A stretch of DNA of 64,000 bases from Sinomonas albida. GTDB taxonomy: Bacteria; Actinomycetota; Actinomycetes; Actinomycetales; Micrococcaceae. Made by a program: the position numbers and the translations under genes. The notes below the pieces were generated by a model that worked only from the letters and a program-made list of their open reading frames with translations, was not told the DNA's origin and searched no databases. The DNA lies in contig NZ_SWDW01000009.1 in NCBI RefSeq assembly GCF_004919045.1, positions 62,001 through 126,000 of the forward strand, read 5' to 3'. Below, piece by piece: positions 55,084 to 62,327 of this stretch. Positions within the stretch are counted from its first letter, which is position 1, and the number at the start of each line of letters is the position of its first letter.

Positions 55084-56085
55084 GCGTTCCACGAGGAGGC
55101 GACTGCTCGAAGGACGAAGCCCGCCCTCGATCAGTCTCGCTCGGAACGCTTCGGGGCGTTCAAGATCGGCCCAGTTCCATCTCAGAACAGGGTGGCCCAA
55201 GGCGAGGAGCCGATTCTCGCGGCGCTTCTCGCGACGCATCACCTCACGCGGGTCCTCGCCCCCGGTGAGTTCCTGCTGGAAGTACTTGCCCCACCCATCG
55301 AACTCGCCCACCGGATCCGGCGCGACGTCCCACGCAAAGTCCGTCCGCCCGACCAGACCTTGCCCATCGCGATGCTCCCGCTGCAGGACAGGTTCGGGGA
55401 ACCCGAACAGATGCATCAACGCGCGGCTCACCGATTCGCCTGGTGATTCCGCGCCAGCCCGGGCAAGCGAGGCCACGAGCTCGGCCCTCCGCCGATGAGA
55501 CCCATGACGGATCTGTCCCATCTCGCTCACGAGCTCCGGCAATTCGAGGAGCGATTCCGCGGTGCTTGCACGGAGAATTCCGTCAGCCACCGTGAGGGCC
55601 CGGGCGAAGCGACCCGTCGCGAGGATTTCCGTAAGCGCGGTGATGAGCGGGATGGTGTGGAACTCGCCCACATCCTGGACGTCCGTGAGGTCATGCCGGT
55701 GGCGGCGGACGGGAGGCGGGGGCGCCTTCAGGGCGCGCCGCCCCGCCTCCGATCCTCCACGAACGGCAAAGGTGCTCGGTCGGGTCCCCAACCGCGCTGT
55801 CGACGGCACCGCAATATCGATGAACGGCGGCACCTTAACCACGGGCAGTCCGTGGAGGAAGACGGCGGTCTCGCCGCAGAAGACGGCTCCGGGCCGGGCG
55901 CGCGCATACGCCGCGACTGCCGCGTGAAACCGCTCGTGAGGAGCGGCATCGAGCCACGTCGAGGTCGGCACGTAGAACCCTCGCCGCAACCGAACCAGAC
56001 GGCCTGCCGCGAACTCGGTGCGCGGATCGAGCGTGCTGTCCGCACAACGCAGGGAGCTGTTGACGAGTTGCGCTAAGGGGTCCAT
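55054..56085 (-). CDS. AbiEi-like protein with possible nuclease-like C-terminus
   Basis: 343 aa. The N-terminal half has the AbiEi antitoxin-type pattern: a winged-helix region followed by LVRLRRGFYVP, AVFCGETAVFLHGLPVV and DIAVPSTAR. The C-terminal part (about 230-330: GRTDFAWDVAP, VGEFDGWGKYF, LALGHPVLRWNWADL) resembles PD-(D/E)xK/DUF559-type nuclease folds: an aspartate, E-x-D-G...K and a late conserved Trp segment. No AbiEii toxin is adjacent. The ATG at 56085 (MDPLAQLVN) is the first family-like start. The tail SRLLVERSRLLAEKSA is encoded by the palindromic repeat, giving two direct copies of SRLL. The gene stands alone between palindromic repeats on both sides. Confidence 0.75.
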   Translation of the reverse strand: MDPLAQLVNSSLRCADSTLDPRTEFAAGRLVRLRRGFYVPTSTWLDAAPHERFHAAVAAYARARPGAVFCGETAVFLHGLPVVKVPPFIDIAVPSTARLGTRPSTFAVRGGSEAGRRALKAPPPPVRRHRHDLTDVQDVGEFHTIPLITALTEILATGRFARALTVADGILRASTAESLLELPELVSEMGQIRHGSHRRRAELVASLARAGAESPGESVSRALMHLFGFPEPVLQREHRDGQGLVGRTDFAWDVAPDPVGEFDGWGKYFQQELTGGEDPREVMRREKRRENRLLALGHPVLRWNWADLERPEAFRARLIEGGLRPSSSRLLVERSRLLAEKSA

Positions 56086-56365
56086 GGTCTCGAGTGTGGC
56101 CCAAGACCGCGGCCTTCCCTTTGCCGAAACCGTTGCATGTGGACAGACCGGACGATTCGCTTCTGTTGAGGGAAAAGCTGGCAACGATGGTGCATTCCGA
56201 CCGAAGTCGCCTTCTCGCCGCCAGCAGTCACCGTCTCGCCCAGAAGTGCCACTCGAGCGCACTTATTCGCGACAAGGCGACTCGCCGCCGTCGCCCGCGG
56301 CCTGCGGGCTCCCCGCCGCCGTTCGCGCCGTCGTCGTCCGCCGGCCCGCGGGGCTCTCCCCCGGC
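56086..56365. other. Gap between AbiEi-like gene and LacI gene
   Basis: 280 bases with no gene. It holds the upstream palindromic element and a GC-rich stretch with a near copy of the dispersed motif (about 56331). Confidence 0.5.
56226..56282. repeat. 57-bp palindromic (REP-like) element, upstream copy
   Basis: Runs AGTCACC...CGCAC(T)TATTCGCGACA to GGCGACT. The inner AGTGC/GCACT arms and outer arms pair imperfectly. It aligns over its full length with the element at 55026-55083, and a left-arm half copy precedes it at 56203-56219. It lies about 140 bases before the AbiEi-like ATG. Confidence 0.7.
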
Positions 56366-57379
56366 CTAGCAGCCGCAGGACGCGCGGCGCACGAGCGTCG
56401 GCGGGAAGATCCGGTTGCTCGGGGAGCCGCCGGTCACGAGGGCGTCGACGGCGGAGCGGGCCATCTCCTGGATCGGCTGGGCGAGGGTCGTGAGCCCGGG
56501 CCAGCTGAACTCGGCCTCGGGTGAGCCGTCGAACGAGACCAGGGCGACGTCCTCCGGGACCCGGATCCCCGTCTCATGGAACCCCCGCAGGAGCCCGACG
56601 GCGAGGATGTCCGAGCTCGCGAACAGGGCGGTCGGCCGGTCAGGGCGGCCCGCGAGCTCCCGCGCGACCTCGAGCCCTGCCGGCCGACGGAAGGGCGCGC
56701 GGATGATCGGGCCGGGAACCAGCCCGGCCTCGCGGACCCCCTCGAGCCAGCCGACCTCGCGTCCGTCGAGCCCGCCGCCCGTGTTCGTGCCCATCACGAG
56801 CCCGATCCGCGTGTGCCCGTGCCCCGCGAGGTGCTCCACGGCCAGGCGCGCGCCCTCCTGGAGGTCCACGCCGACCGACGCGAAGCCGGGGCTCTCGGCG
56901 CTGTGGTTGAGCAGGACCACGGGGATCTCAGCAGCCTCGAGCTCGCGCAGGTCCGGCTCGAACAGGACGCTCGAGAGGAACACGCCGTCCACCCTGCGGC
57001 TCGCGAGGTTCCCCATGTGCCGGCGCTCGCTCGCGATCGACGCGTCCGAGTTCGCGATGAGCAGCGCGTAGCCACGCTCGGCCGCCGCCTCCTCGACGGC
57101 GTGCGCGAGCATCACGAAGAACGGGTTGGTGGTGTCCGGCACGATCATGCCGAGCATCTCGCTCGAGCCGAGCTTGAGCGCGCGCGCCGCCGCATTGGGC
57201 CGGTACCCGAGCGCGGCGATCGCGGTGCGCACCTTCGCCTCCGTGGCCGGCGAGACGCGCTTGGGCCCGCCGTTGACCACGTAGCTGACTACCGCCGTGC
57301 TTACCCCCGCGAGCCGCGCGACGTCCTTGCGGGTCGCGGTCGGCTTCGCGGATGCGGGGGTATGCGGCATGGCCACCAT
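56366..57379 (-). CDS. LacI-family regulator of the sugar ABC locus
   Basis: 337 aa. HTH KDVARLAGVSTAVVSYVVNGGPKRVS and hinge RPNAAARALKLGSSEMLGMIV; effector domain with TNPFFVMLAHAVEEAA, ASVGVDLQEGARLAVEHL and VSFDGSPEAEFSWPGLTTL. The ATG at 57379 lies one base past the oxidoreductase stop; MPHTP at 57370 is an alternative. It probably binds the TTACTCG sites at 58669 and 58746. Confidence 0.9.
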   Translation of the reverse strand: MVAMPHTPASAKPTATRKDVARLAGVSTAVVSYVVNGGPKRVSPATEAKVRTAIAALGYRPNAAARALKLGSSEMLGMIVPDTTNPFFVMLAHAVEEAAAERGYALLIANSDASIASERRHMGNLASRRVDGVFLSSVLFEPDLRELEAAEIPVVLLNHSAESPGFASVGVDLQEGARLAVEHLAGHGHTRIGLVMGTNTGGGLDGREVGWLEGVREAGLVPGPIIRAPFRRPAGLEVARELAGRPDRPTALFASSDILAVGLLRGFHETGIRVPEDVALVSFDGSPEAEFSWPGLTTLAQPIQEMARSAVDALVTGGSPSNRIFPPTLVRRASCGC

Positions 57380-57380
57380 G

Positions 57381-58646
57381 CTATCCGCGGTCCCCCACGG
57401 CTGGTCGTGAGGCAACGGACGACGACGGCGCCACGGCGTCCGCGGGCGCGTCGCCGAAGTCGGGGACCGGCAGGCGCTCGCCGCTGCGCAGCGCCGACTG
57501 GTGGGCCACGATGCCCGGGAGCGTGTACCGCGCGGCCTCCCACGCGTTGACCGGCGGGAGGGTCCGTGTCGCGACGGCGGTCGCGAAGTCGTCGACGAGG
57601 AAGTGGTGGCTTCCCTCGTGGCCGCTCGGGAGCGCGCGCAGCGCGGCGGGCAGGCGGCCCGCGTCGTGGACGGGGGCGAGACCGGAGACGAACGCGTCGC
57701 GCAGCGCGGGGTCGACGTCCGCGAGCGAGGGATCGTCGTGGGCCATGGTCGGGAGGGTGGTGAGCTGCGCGCTCACGTCGGTGAAGCCCTCCTTGTCCTG
57801 CCACACGGCGGTCTCGACGAGCTGCTCGAAGCTGCCCTCCGTCCCGAAGTAGCGGAAGCGGCTCTCGCGCAGGTGGGACGGGTAGCCGACGCGCCGGAAC
57901 TCGTTGATCCGCATGGACCCGCCGCCCGCGAGCTCGAAGAGGGCGGTCGCGTTGGAGAAGTCGTTGTCGAACATGCTGACCTCGCGGTCGAACACCCCGT
58001 CGCCCCGGTCGTCGCGCACGCCGATGCAGCTCACACTCACGGCGTGGCCGCCGATCGCCCCGATGACGCCGCCCACGGAGTGGGTCGGGTACAGCATGGG
58101 CGGGTAGCTCGCGGTGCGCTTCCACTCGGGGCCGCCGCTGTACTGGTACGCGGCGTAGAAGCCGAGGTCCATGTCGTGGACATAGTCCCCCTCGGCATAG
58201 AAGATGCGTCCGAAGGCGCCCTCGGCTCGCCGGCCGCGCGCGTACACGGTCGCCGGGTTGTAGTAGCTCGTCTCGCCCATCATGTAGGTCAGGCCGGTCT
58301 CGCGCACGGCCTCGATGATCGCAGCGATCTCCTCGACGCTGATGGCCATCGGCACCGCCGAGTACACGTGCTTCCCCGCGCGGAGCGCCTGGACCACGAG
58401 CGGGCCGTGCGTCCAGCGCTGCGTGAAGATCGCGATCGCGTCGAGATCGCTCTCGAGCATCGCCTCGAAGCTGGGGAACGTGCCCGCGAGACCCTGCCGC
58501 TCGGCGAGCGCCTCGGCGCGCTCCGGCAGGACGTCGGTGACGTACACGTCCGTCACGTAGGGGTGGGCGTCGAAGAGCTTGGAGAACTGGCCGGCGAACT
58601 GGCCGGCGCCAACGATCCCGAGGGAGAAGCCTGTGGTGTGAGTCAT
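57381..58646 (-). CDS. Gfo/Idh/MocA oxidoreductase
   Basis: 421 aa. Rossmann start SLGIVGAGQFAGQFSKLF, family segment GKHVYSAVPMAIS (the usual EKP lysine is replaced by AVP), and C-terminal domain MMGETSYYNPATV, FYAEGDYVHDMDLG. Loss of the lysine motif may alter catalysis. Start MTHTTGFSLG at 58646. It is divergent from the ABC permease genes, with LacI-type sites between. Confidence 0.87.
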   Translation of the reverse strand: MTHTTGFSLGIVGAGQFAGQFSKLFDAHPYVTDVYVTDVLPERAEALAERQGLAGTFPSFEAMLESDLDAIAIFTQRWTHGPLVVQALRAGKHVYSAVPMAISVEEIAAIIEAVRETGLTYMMGETSYYNPATVYARGRRAEGAFGRIFYAEGDYVHDMDLGFYAAYQYSGGPEWKRTASYPPMLYPTHSVGGVIGAIGGHAVSVSCIGVRDDRGDGVFDREVSMFDNDFSNATALFELAGGGSMRINEFRRVGYPSHLRESRFRYFGTEGSFEQLVETAVWQDKEGFTDVSAQLTTLPTMAHDDPSLADVDPALRDAFVSGLAPVHDAGRLPAALRALPSGHEGSHHFLVDDFATAVATRTLPPVNAWEAARYTLPGIVAHQSALRSGERLPVPDFGDAPADAVAPSSSVASRPAVGDRG

Positions 58647-58668
58647 GCCGGAAGTCTCGCATCGAGAG

Positions 58669-58680
58669 TTACTCGAGTCA
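58669..58680. promoter_or_regulatory. LacI-type operator 1, sugar locus
   Basis: TTACTCGAGTCA, a 12-bp palindrome with one mismatch and central CG, 23 bases from the Gfo/Idh start. It matches the second site (58746) in its TTACTCG half. Confidence 0.55.
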
Positions 58681-58745
58681 ACAGAATCTCGCTCTGAACT
58701 TCGAGGGCCCCGAAAATTCAACGACCTCTCTTGCCAACCCAAAAG

Positions 58746-58757
58746 TTACTCGTGTAG
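58746..58757. promoter_or_regulatory. LacI-type operator 2, sugar locus
   Basis: TTACTCGTGTAG, a degenerate form of the same TTACTCGAGTAA consensus, 41 bases before the first permease ATG. Two sites flanking the divergent promoters suit repression by the neighbouring LacI protein. Confidence 0.5.
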
Positions 58758-58797
58758 ATTCATGGCCAATTGTTAGCCACATCACAGCGAGGAACCA

Positions 58798-59748
58798 ATG
58801 ACGACTACCTCAGTGGGGGCACCGAAGCCCACGCGGCACACCGCCGATTCCGAGGGCCCACGGCGCAGCGTCCGGCGTCGCAGCCTCGGCGACCTGCGGG
58901 TCGCGCTCATCTTCGTCGCACCCGCCCTGCTCGGCTTCGTGCTGTTCTATCTCGTCCCCACGATCCGTGGGATCTACCTGAGCTTCACCGACTACAGCAT
59001 CCTGGGGAACCCGATCTGGGTCGGGGTAAAGAACTACGTCAAGATCTTCCAGGACAAGCTGTTCTGGAACGCCATGGGCGTCACGCTCGAGTACGTCCTG
59101 CTCAACATCGCGTTCCAGACCGTGATTGCCGTCGGGCTCGCGCTCCTCATGTACCACGTGGCCAAGTCGACGCTCATCCGAGGGATCCTCCTCATGCCGT
59201 ATCTCGTGGCCAACGTGATCGTCGCGCTCCTGTGGTTCTGGATGCTCGACTACCAGATCGGGATCGTCAATCAGGTACTCCAGTGGATGGGCATGCCTCG
59301 CGTGGCATTCTTCGGCAACGAGTTCTGGGCGATCCCGACCGTCGCTTTCGTCAACGTCTGGCGGCACATGGGCTACACCGCCCTGCTCATCTTCGCGGGC
59401 CTCCAGGCCATCCCGGGCCACCTCTACGAGGTGGCCAACCTCGACGGCGCGAGCAGGTGGCAGACGTTCTGGAAGATCACGATGCCGCTCCTGCGCCCCG
59501 TGCTCCTGCTCGTCATGGTCGTCACGATCACCGGTTCGTTCCAGATTTTCGACACGGTCGCCGTCACGACGCAGGGCGGACCGATCAATGCCTCCCGCGT
59601 CATCCAGTACTACATCTACGAACGCGCGTTCAGCCAGCAGGACTTCGGCTACGGTTCGGCCCTGAGCGTGATCCTGTTCGTCATCCTCGCCGTCGTCGCC
59701 TTCCTGCAGATGAAGTTCCTTCGCGGCAACGAGAACGACCTGGACTGA
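58798..59748 (+). CDS. Sugar ABC transporter permease 1
   Basis: 316 aa MalF/LacF-type permease. Several membrane helices (VALIFVAPALLGFVLFYLV, IAVGLALLMYHVA, NVIVALLWFWML) and the ATPase-docking EAA motif YEVANLDGASRWQTFWKITMPLLRP. GGAAC before ATG 58798. No ABC ATPase gene is nearby, so it likely uses a shared one (MsmK type). Confidence 0.92.
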   Translation: MTTTSVGAPKPTRHTADSEGPRRSVRRRSLGDLRVALIFVAPALLGFVLFYLVPTIRGIYLSFTDYSILGNPIWVGVKNYVKIFQDKLFWNAMGVTLEYVLLNIAFQTVIAVGLALLMYHVAKSTLIRGILLMPYLVANVIVALLWFWMLDYQIGIVNQVLQWMGMPRVAFFGNEFWAIPTVAFVNVWRHMGYTALLIFAGLQAIPGHLYEVANLDGASRWQTFWKITMPLLRPVLLLVMVVTITGSFQIFDTVAVTTQGGPINASRVIQYYIYERAFSQQDFGYGSALSVILFVILAVVAFLQMKFLRGNENDLD

Positions 59749-59759
59749 AAGGACCCGCC

Positions 59760-60686
59760 ATGACCACGCTCACCTCGGCCGCCCGCCGTCGTCGTCCGTT
59801 GAGCCGCCCCCGTCCGCTGAATTGGGGCCGGATCGCCGCCTGGGCCGCGCTCGTCGTCGCCATCCTCGTCACGGTGGGGCCGTTCCTCTGGATGCTGCGC
59901 ACCGCGCTGTCCAACAACCACGCGCTCGCCACGCAGTCGAGCAACCTCCTGCCCGCGGACTTCACGTGGGGCGCGTTCGCCCGCGTGTTCGGCCTCCAGT
60001 CCCAGGCTGAGGCCCAGGCCGAGGGCGGTTCAGGGGCGTCGATCAGCTTCTGGCAGTACCTGCTCAACTCGCTCATCGTCTCGACGATGATCACGGTGTC
60101 GCAGGTGTTCTTCAGCTCGCTTGCGGCCTACGCCTTCGCGAGGCTGCGCTGGCGCGGCCGCGACAAGGTCTTCGCGGTGTTCCTCGGCACGCTCCTCGTC
60201 CCGACGATCTTCACGGCACTGCCCAACTTCCTCCTCATCAAGAATCTGGGCCTGCTCAACACGTATCTCGGCATCGCGCTCCCGAGCATGCTCATGACTC
60301 CGTTCGCGGTGTTCTTCCTCCGCCAGTTCTTCCTCGGCATGTCCCGCGAGGTCGAAGAGGCGGCGATGCTCGACGGAGCGCGGCACGGACGCATCTTCTT
60401 CCAGGTGGTCCTCCCGAACGCGGTCGCGCCGCTCGCGACGCTGTGCCTCCTGACGTTCATCGCGGCGTGGAACGACTACTTCTGGCCGCTCCTCGTGGGC
60501 AACGCCCCCGCGGTCCGCGTGCTCACGGTGGGGCTTGGCGTCTTCAAGTCGCAGTCGCCCCAAGGCGCCCCGGACTGGTCCGGCCTCATGGCGGCCACCC
60601 TCGTCTCGGCGCTCCCGATCCTTCTGCTTTTCATCGCGTTCGGCAAGAAGATCGTCAACTCGATCGGCTTCTCGGGCATCAAGTAA
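59760..60686 (+). CDS. Sugar ABC transporter permease 2
   Basis: 308 aa MalG-type permease. Helices WAALVVAILVTVGPFLWML, FWQYLLNSLIVSTMITVSQVF, and EAA motif VEEAAMLDGARHGRIFFQVVLPN. The stretch around residues 80-92 has AEAQAEGGSGAS. AAAGGA before ATG 59760; the longer frame to 58770 is not used. Twelve bases after permease 1. Confidence 0.92.
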   Translation: MTTLTSAARRRRPLSRPRPLNWGRIAAWAALVVAILVTVGPFLWMLRTALSNNHALATQSSNLLPADFTWGAFARVFGLQSQAEAQAEGGSGASISFWQYLLNSLIVSTMITVSQVFFSSLAAYAFARLRWRGRDKVFAVFLGTLLVPTIFTALPNFLLIKNLGLLNTYLGIALPSMLMTPFAVFFLRQFFLGMSREVEEAAMLDGARHGRIFFQVVLPNAVAPLATLCLLTFIAAWNDYFWPLLVGNAPAVRVLTVGLGVFKSQSPQGAPDWSGLMAATLVSALPILLLFIAFGKKIVNSIGFSGIK

Positions 60687-60720
60687 GGCCCTGCACACCC
60701 CGCCACAACACCAGAACGCG

Positions 60721-60740
60721 CTCCGGGCGTGCGCCCGGAG
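60721..60740. terminator. Short hairpin before the binding protein
   Basis: CTCCGGGC, GTGC loop, GCCCGGAG: an 8-bp perfect stem between permease 2 and the binding-protein gene. It may attenuate, or separate transcript levels for the two. Confidence 0.35.
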
Positions 60741-60830
60741 GCTCGCTCTGTCCTGCCCTGCCCCGCCCACACCCAATTCCCCGACTGAAATACCGCCCAC
60801 CTGAAATACCCCACCGAAAGGACCATCAAG

Positions 60831-62180
60831 ATGAAGAAAGCACTAGGCGCCGTCGCCGTCGCTGCCGCCGCAGCGCTCGCCCTCTCTGCCTGCTCGAGCG
60901 GATCGGGCCAGGCCTCGACCACGGGCGACGCGAAGGGCGAGGTCAGCTACTGGCTCTGGGACGCGAACCAGCTCCCCGCGTACCAGCAGTGCGCGGACGA
61001 CTTCCACAAGGCCAACCCGAACGTCACGGTCAAGATCACCCAGACCGGCTGGAACGACTACTGGACGAACCTCACGAACGGCTTCGTGGCGGGCAACGGC
61101 CCGGACGTCTTCACGGACCACCTCTCGAAGTACGGCGACTTCGTGAAGAACAACCAGCTGCTCGCCCTCGACGACGCGGTCAAGGGCGACAACATCGACC
61201 TCAACCAGTACAACAAGGGCCTCGCCGACCTGTGGGTCGGCAAGGACAGCAAGCGCTACGGCCTGCCCAAGGACTGGGACACGATCTCGCTCTTCTACAA
61301 CAAGGAGATGATCGCGAAGGCCGGCCTGAGCGCCGACCAGATGGGCAGCCTCGCCTGGAACCCCCAGAACGGCGGCTCGTTCGAGAAGGCCATCGCCCAC
61401 CTCACGGTGGACAAGAAGGGCAAGCGCGGAGACGAGCCCGGCTTCGACAAGAACAACGTGGCCGTCTACGGCCTGGGCCTCAACGGCTCGGGCTCGGCGA
61501 GCGGCCAGACCGAGTGGAGCTGGCTCACAAGCACCACCGGCTGGACGCACACGGACAAGAATCCCTGGGGCTCGCACTACAACTACGACGACCAGAAGTT
61601 CCAGGACACCATCGCGTGGTTCCACGGCCTCATCGACAAGGGCTACACGCCCAAGCTCGAGACGACCGTTGGCGCCTCCATGGCGGACACGTTCGCCGCG
61701 GGCAAGGCGGCGATCAACGCGAACGGCTCGTGGATGATCGGCCAGTACTTCGGCTACAAGGGCATCGACGTGGGCCTCGCGCCGACCCCGACCGGCCCCA
61801 ACGGCAAGCGCTCCTCGATGTACAACGGCCTCGCTGACTCGATCAATGCTGCGACGAAGAACCCCGCGGAGGCGACCAAGTGGGTCGAGTACCTCGCCTC
61901 GCCCGCGTGCCAGGACGTCGTCGCCTCGAAGGCGGTCGTGTTCCCCGCGATCTCGGAGGCCGCAGACAAGGCCGCGGCCGCGTTCAAGGCCAAGGGCGTG
62001 GATGTCTCGTCCTTCACCCAGCAGGTCAAGGACGGCACCACGTTCCTCTTCCCGATCACGGAGAACGCCGCGAAGGTGGACGGAATCATGAAGCCCGCGA
62101 TGGACGCCGTGTACTCGGGCAAGTCGCCGGCCAGCTCGCTCTCCGACGCCAACAGCCAGGTCAACTCCCTCTTCCAGTGA
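60831..62180 (+). CDS. Extracellular sugar-binding lipoprotein
   Basis: 449 aa. Signal peptide AVAAAAALALSACSS with lipobox, mature Cys at about 21. Family-1 binding protein fold: VSYWLWDANQLPAYQQCADDF, DVFTDHLSKY, WDTISLFYNKEMI, ASMADTFAAGKAAINANGSWMI and WVEYLASPACQDVVAS. Partner of the two permeases. AAAGGA before ATG 60831. The sugar is not known; the neighbours (GH36 alpha-galactosidase) suggest alpha-galactosides. Confidence 0.93.
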   Translation: MKKALGAVAVAAAAALALSACSSGSGQASTTGDAKGEVSYWLWDANQLPAYQQCADDFHKANPNVTVKITQTGWNDYWTNLTNGFVAGNGPDVFTDHLSKYGDFVKNNQLLALDDAVKGDNIDLNQYNKGLADLWVGKDSKRYGLPKDWDTISLFYNKEMIAKAGLSADQMGSLAWNPQNGGSFEKAIAHLTVDKKGKRGDEPGFDKNNVAVYGLGLNGSGSASGQTEWSWLTSTTGWTHTDKNPWGSHYNYDDQKFQDTIAWFHGLIDKGYTPKLETTVGASMADTFAAGKAAINANGSWMIGQYFGYKGIDVGLAPTPTGPNGKRSSMYNGLADSINAATKNPAEATKWVEYLASPACQDVVASKAVVFPAISEAADKAAAAFKAKGVDVSSFTQQVKDGTTFLFPITENAAKVDGIMKPAMDAVYSGKSPASSLSDANSQVNSLFQ

Positions 62181-62227
62181 CCAGGACCGGGGAGAATACT
62201 GGACCCCACCCGGGGTGAACCCCAAAC

Positions 62228-62257
62228 GCGGGGGCTCGGCTTCGGCCGGGCCCCCGC
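62228..62257. terminator. GC-rich hairpin after the binding protein
   Basis: Arms 62228-62240 (GCGGGGGCTCGGC) and 62245-62257 with one mismatch around a TTCG loop. No T-run follows, so it may be a partial terminator that lowers expression of the galactosidase gene. Confidence 0.5.
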
Positions 62258-62327
62258 CCGCGACATCCCCAGTCCCGCCCGGCTCGCCAACCCAACGAAA
62301 CCACCGCACCTACCCGAAAGCGTTCTC

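Noticed and set aside
55054-56085. Type IV toxin-antitoxin operon (AbiEi/AbiEii)
   Set aside because: No adjacent AbiEii nucleotidyltransferase gene is present on either side; the gene is alone.
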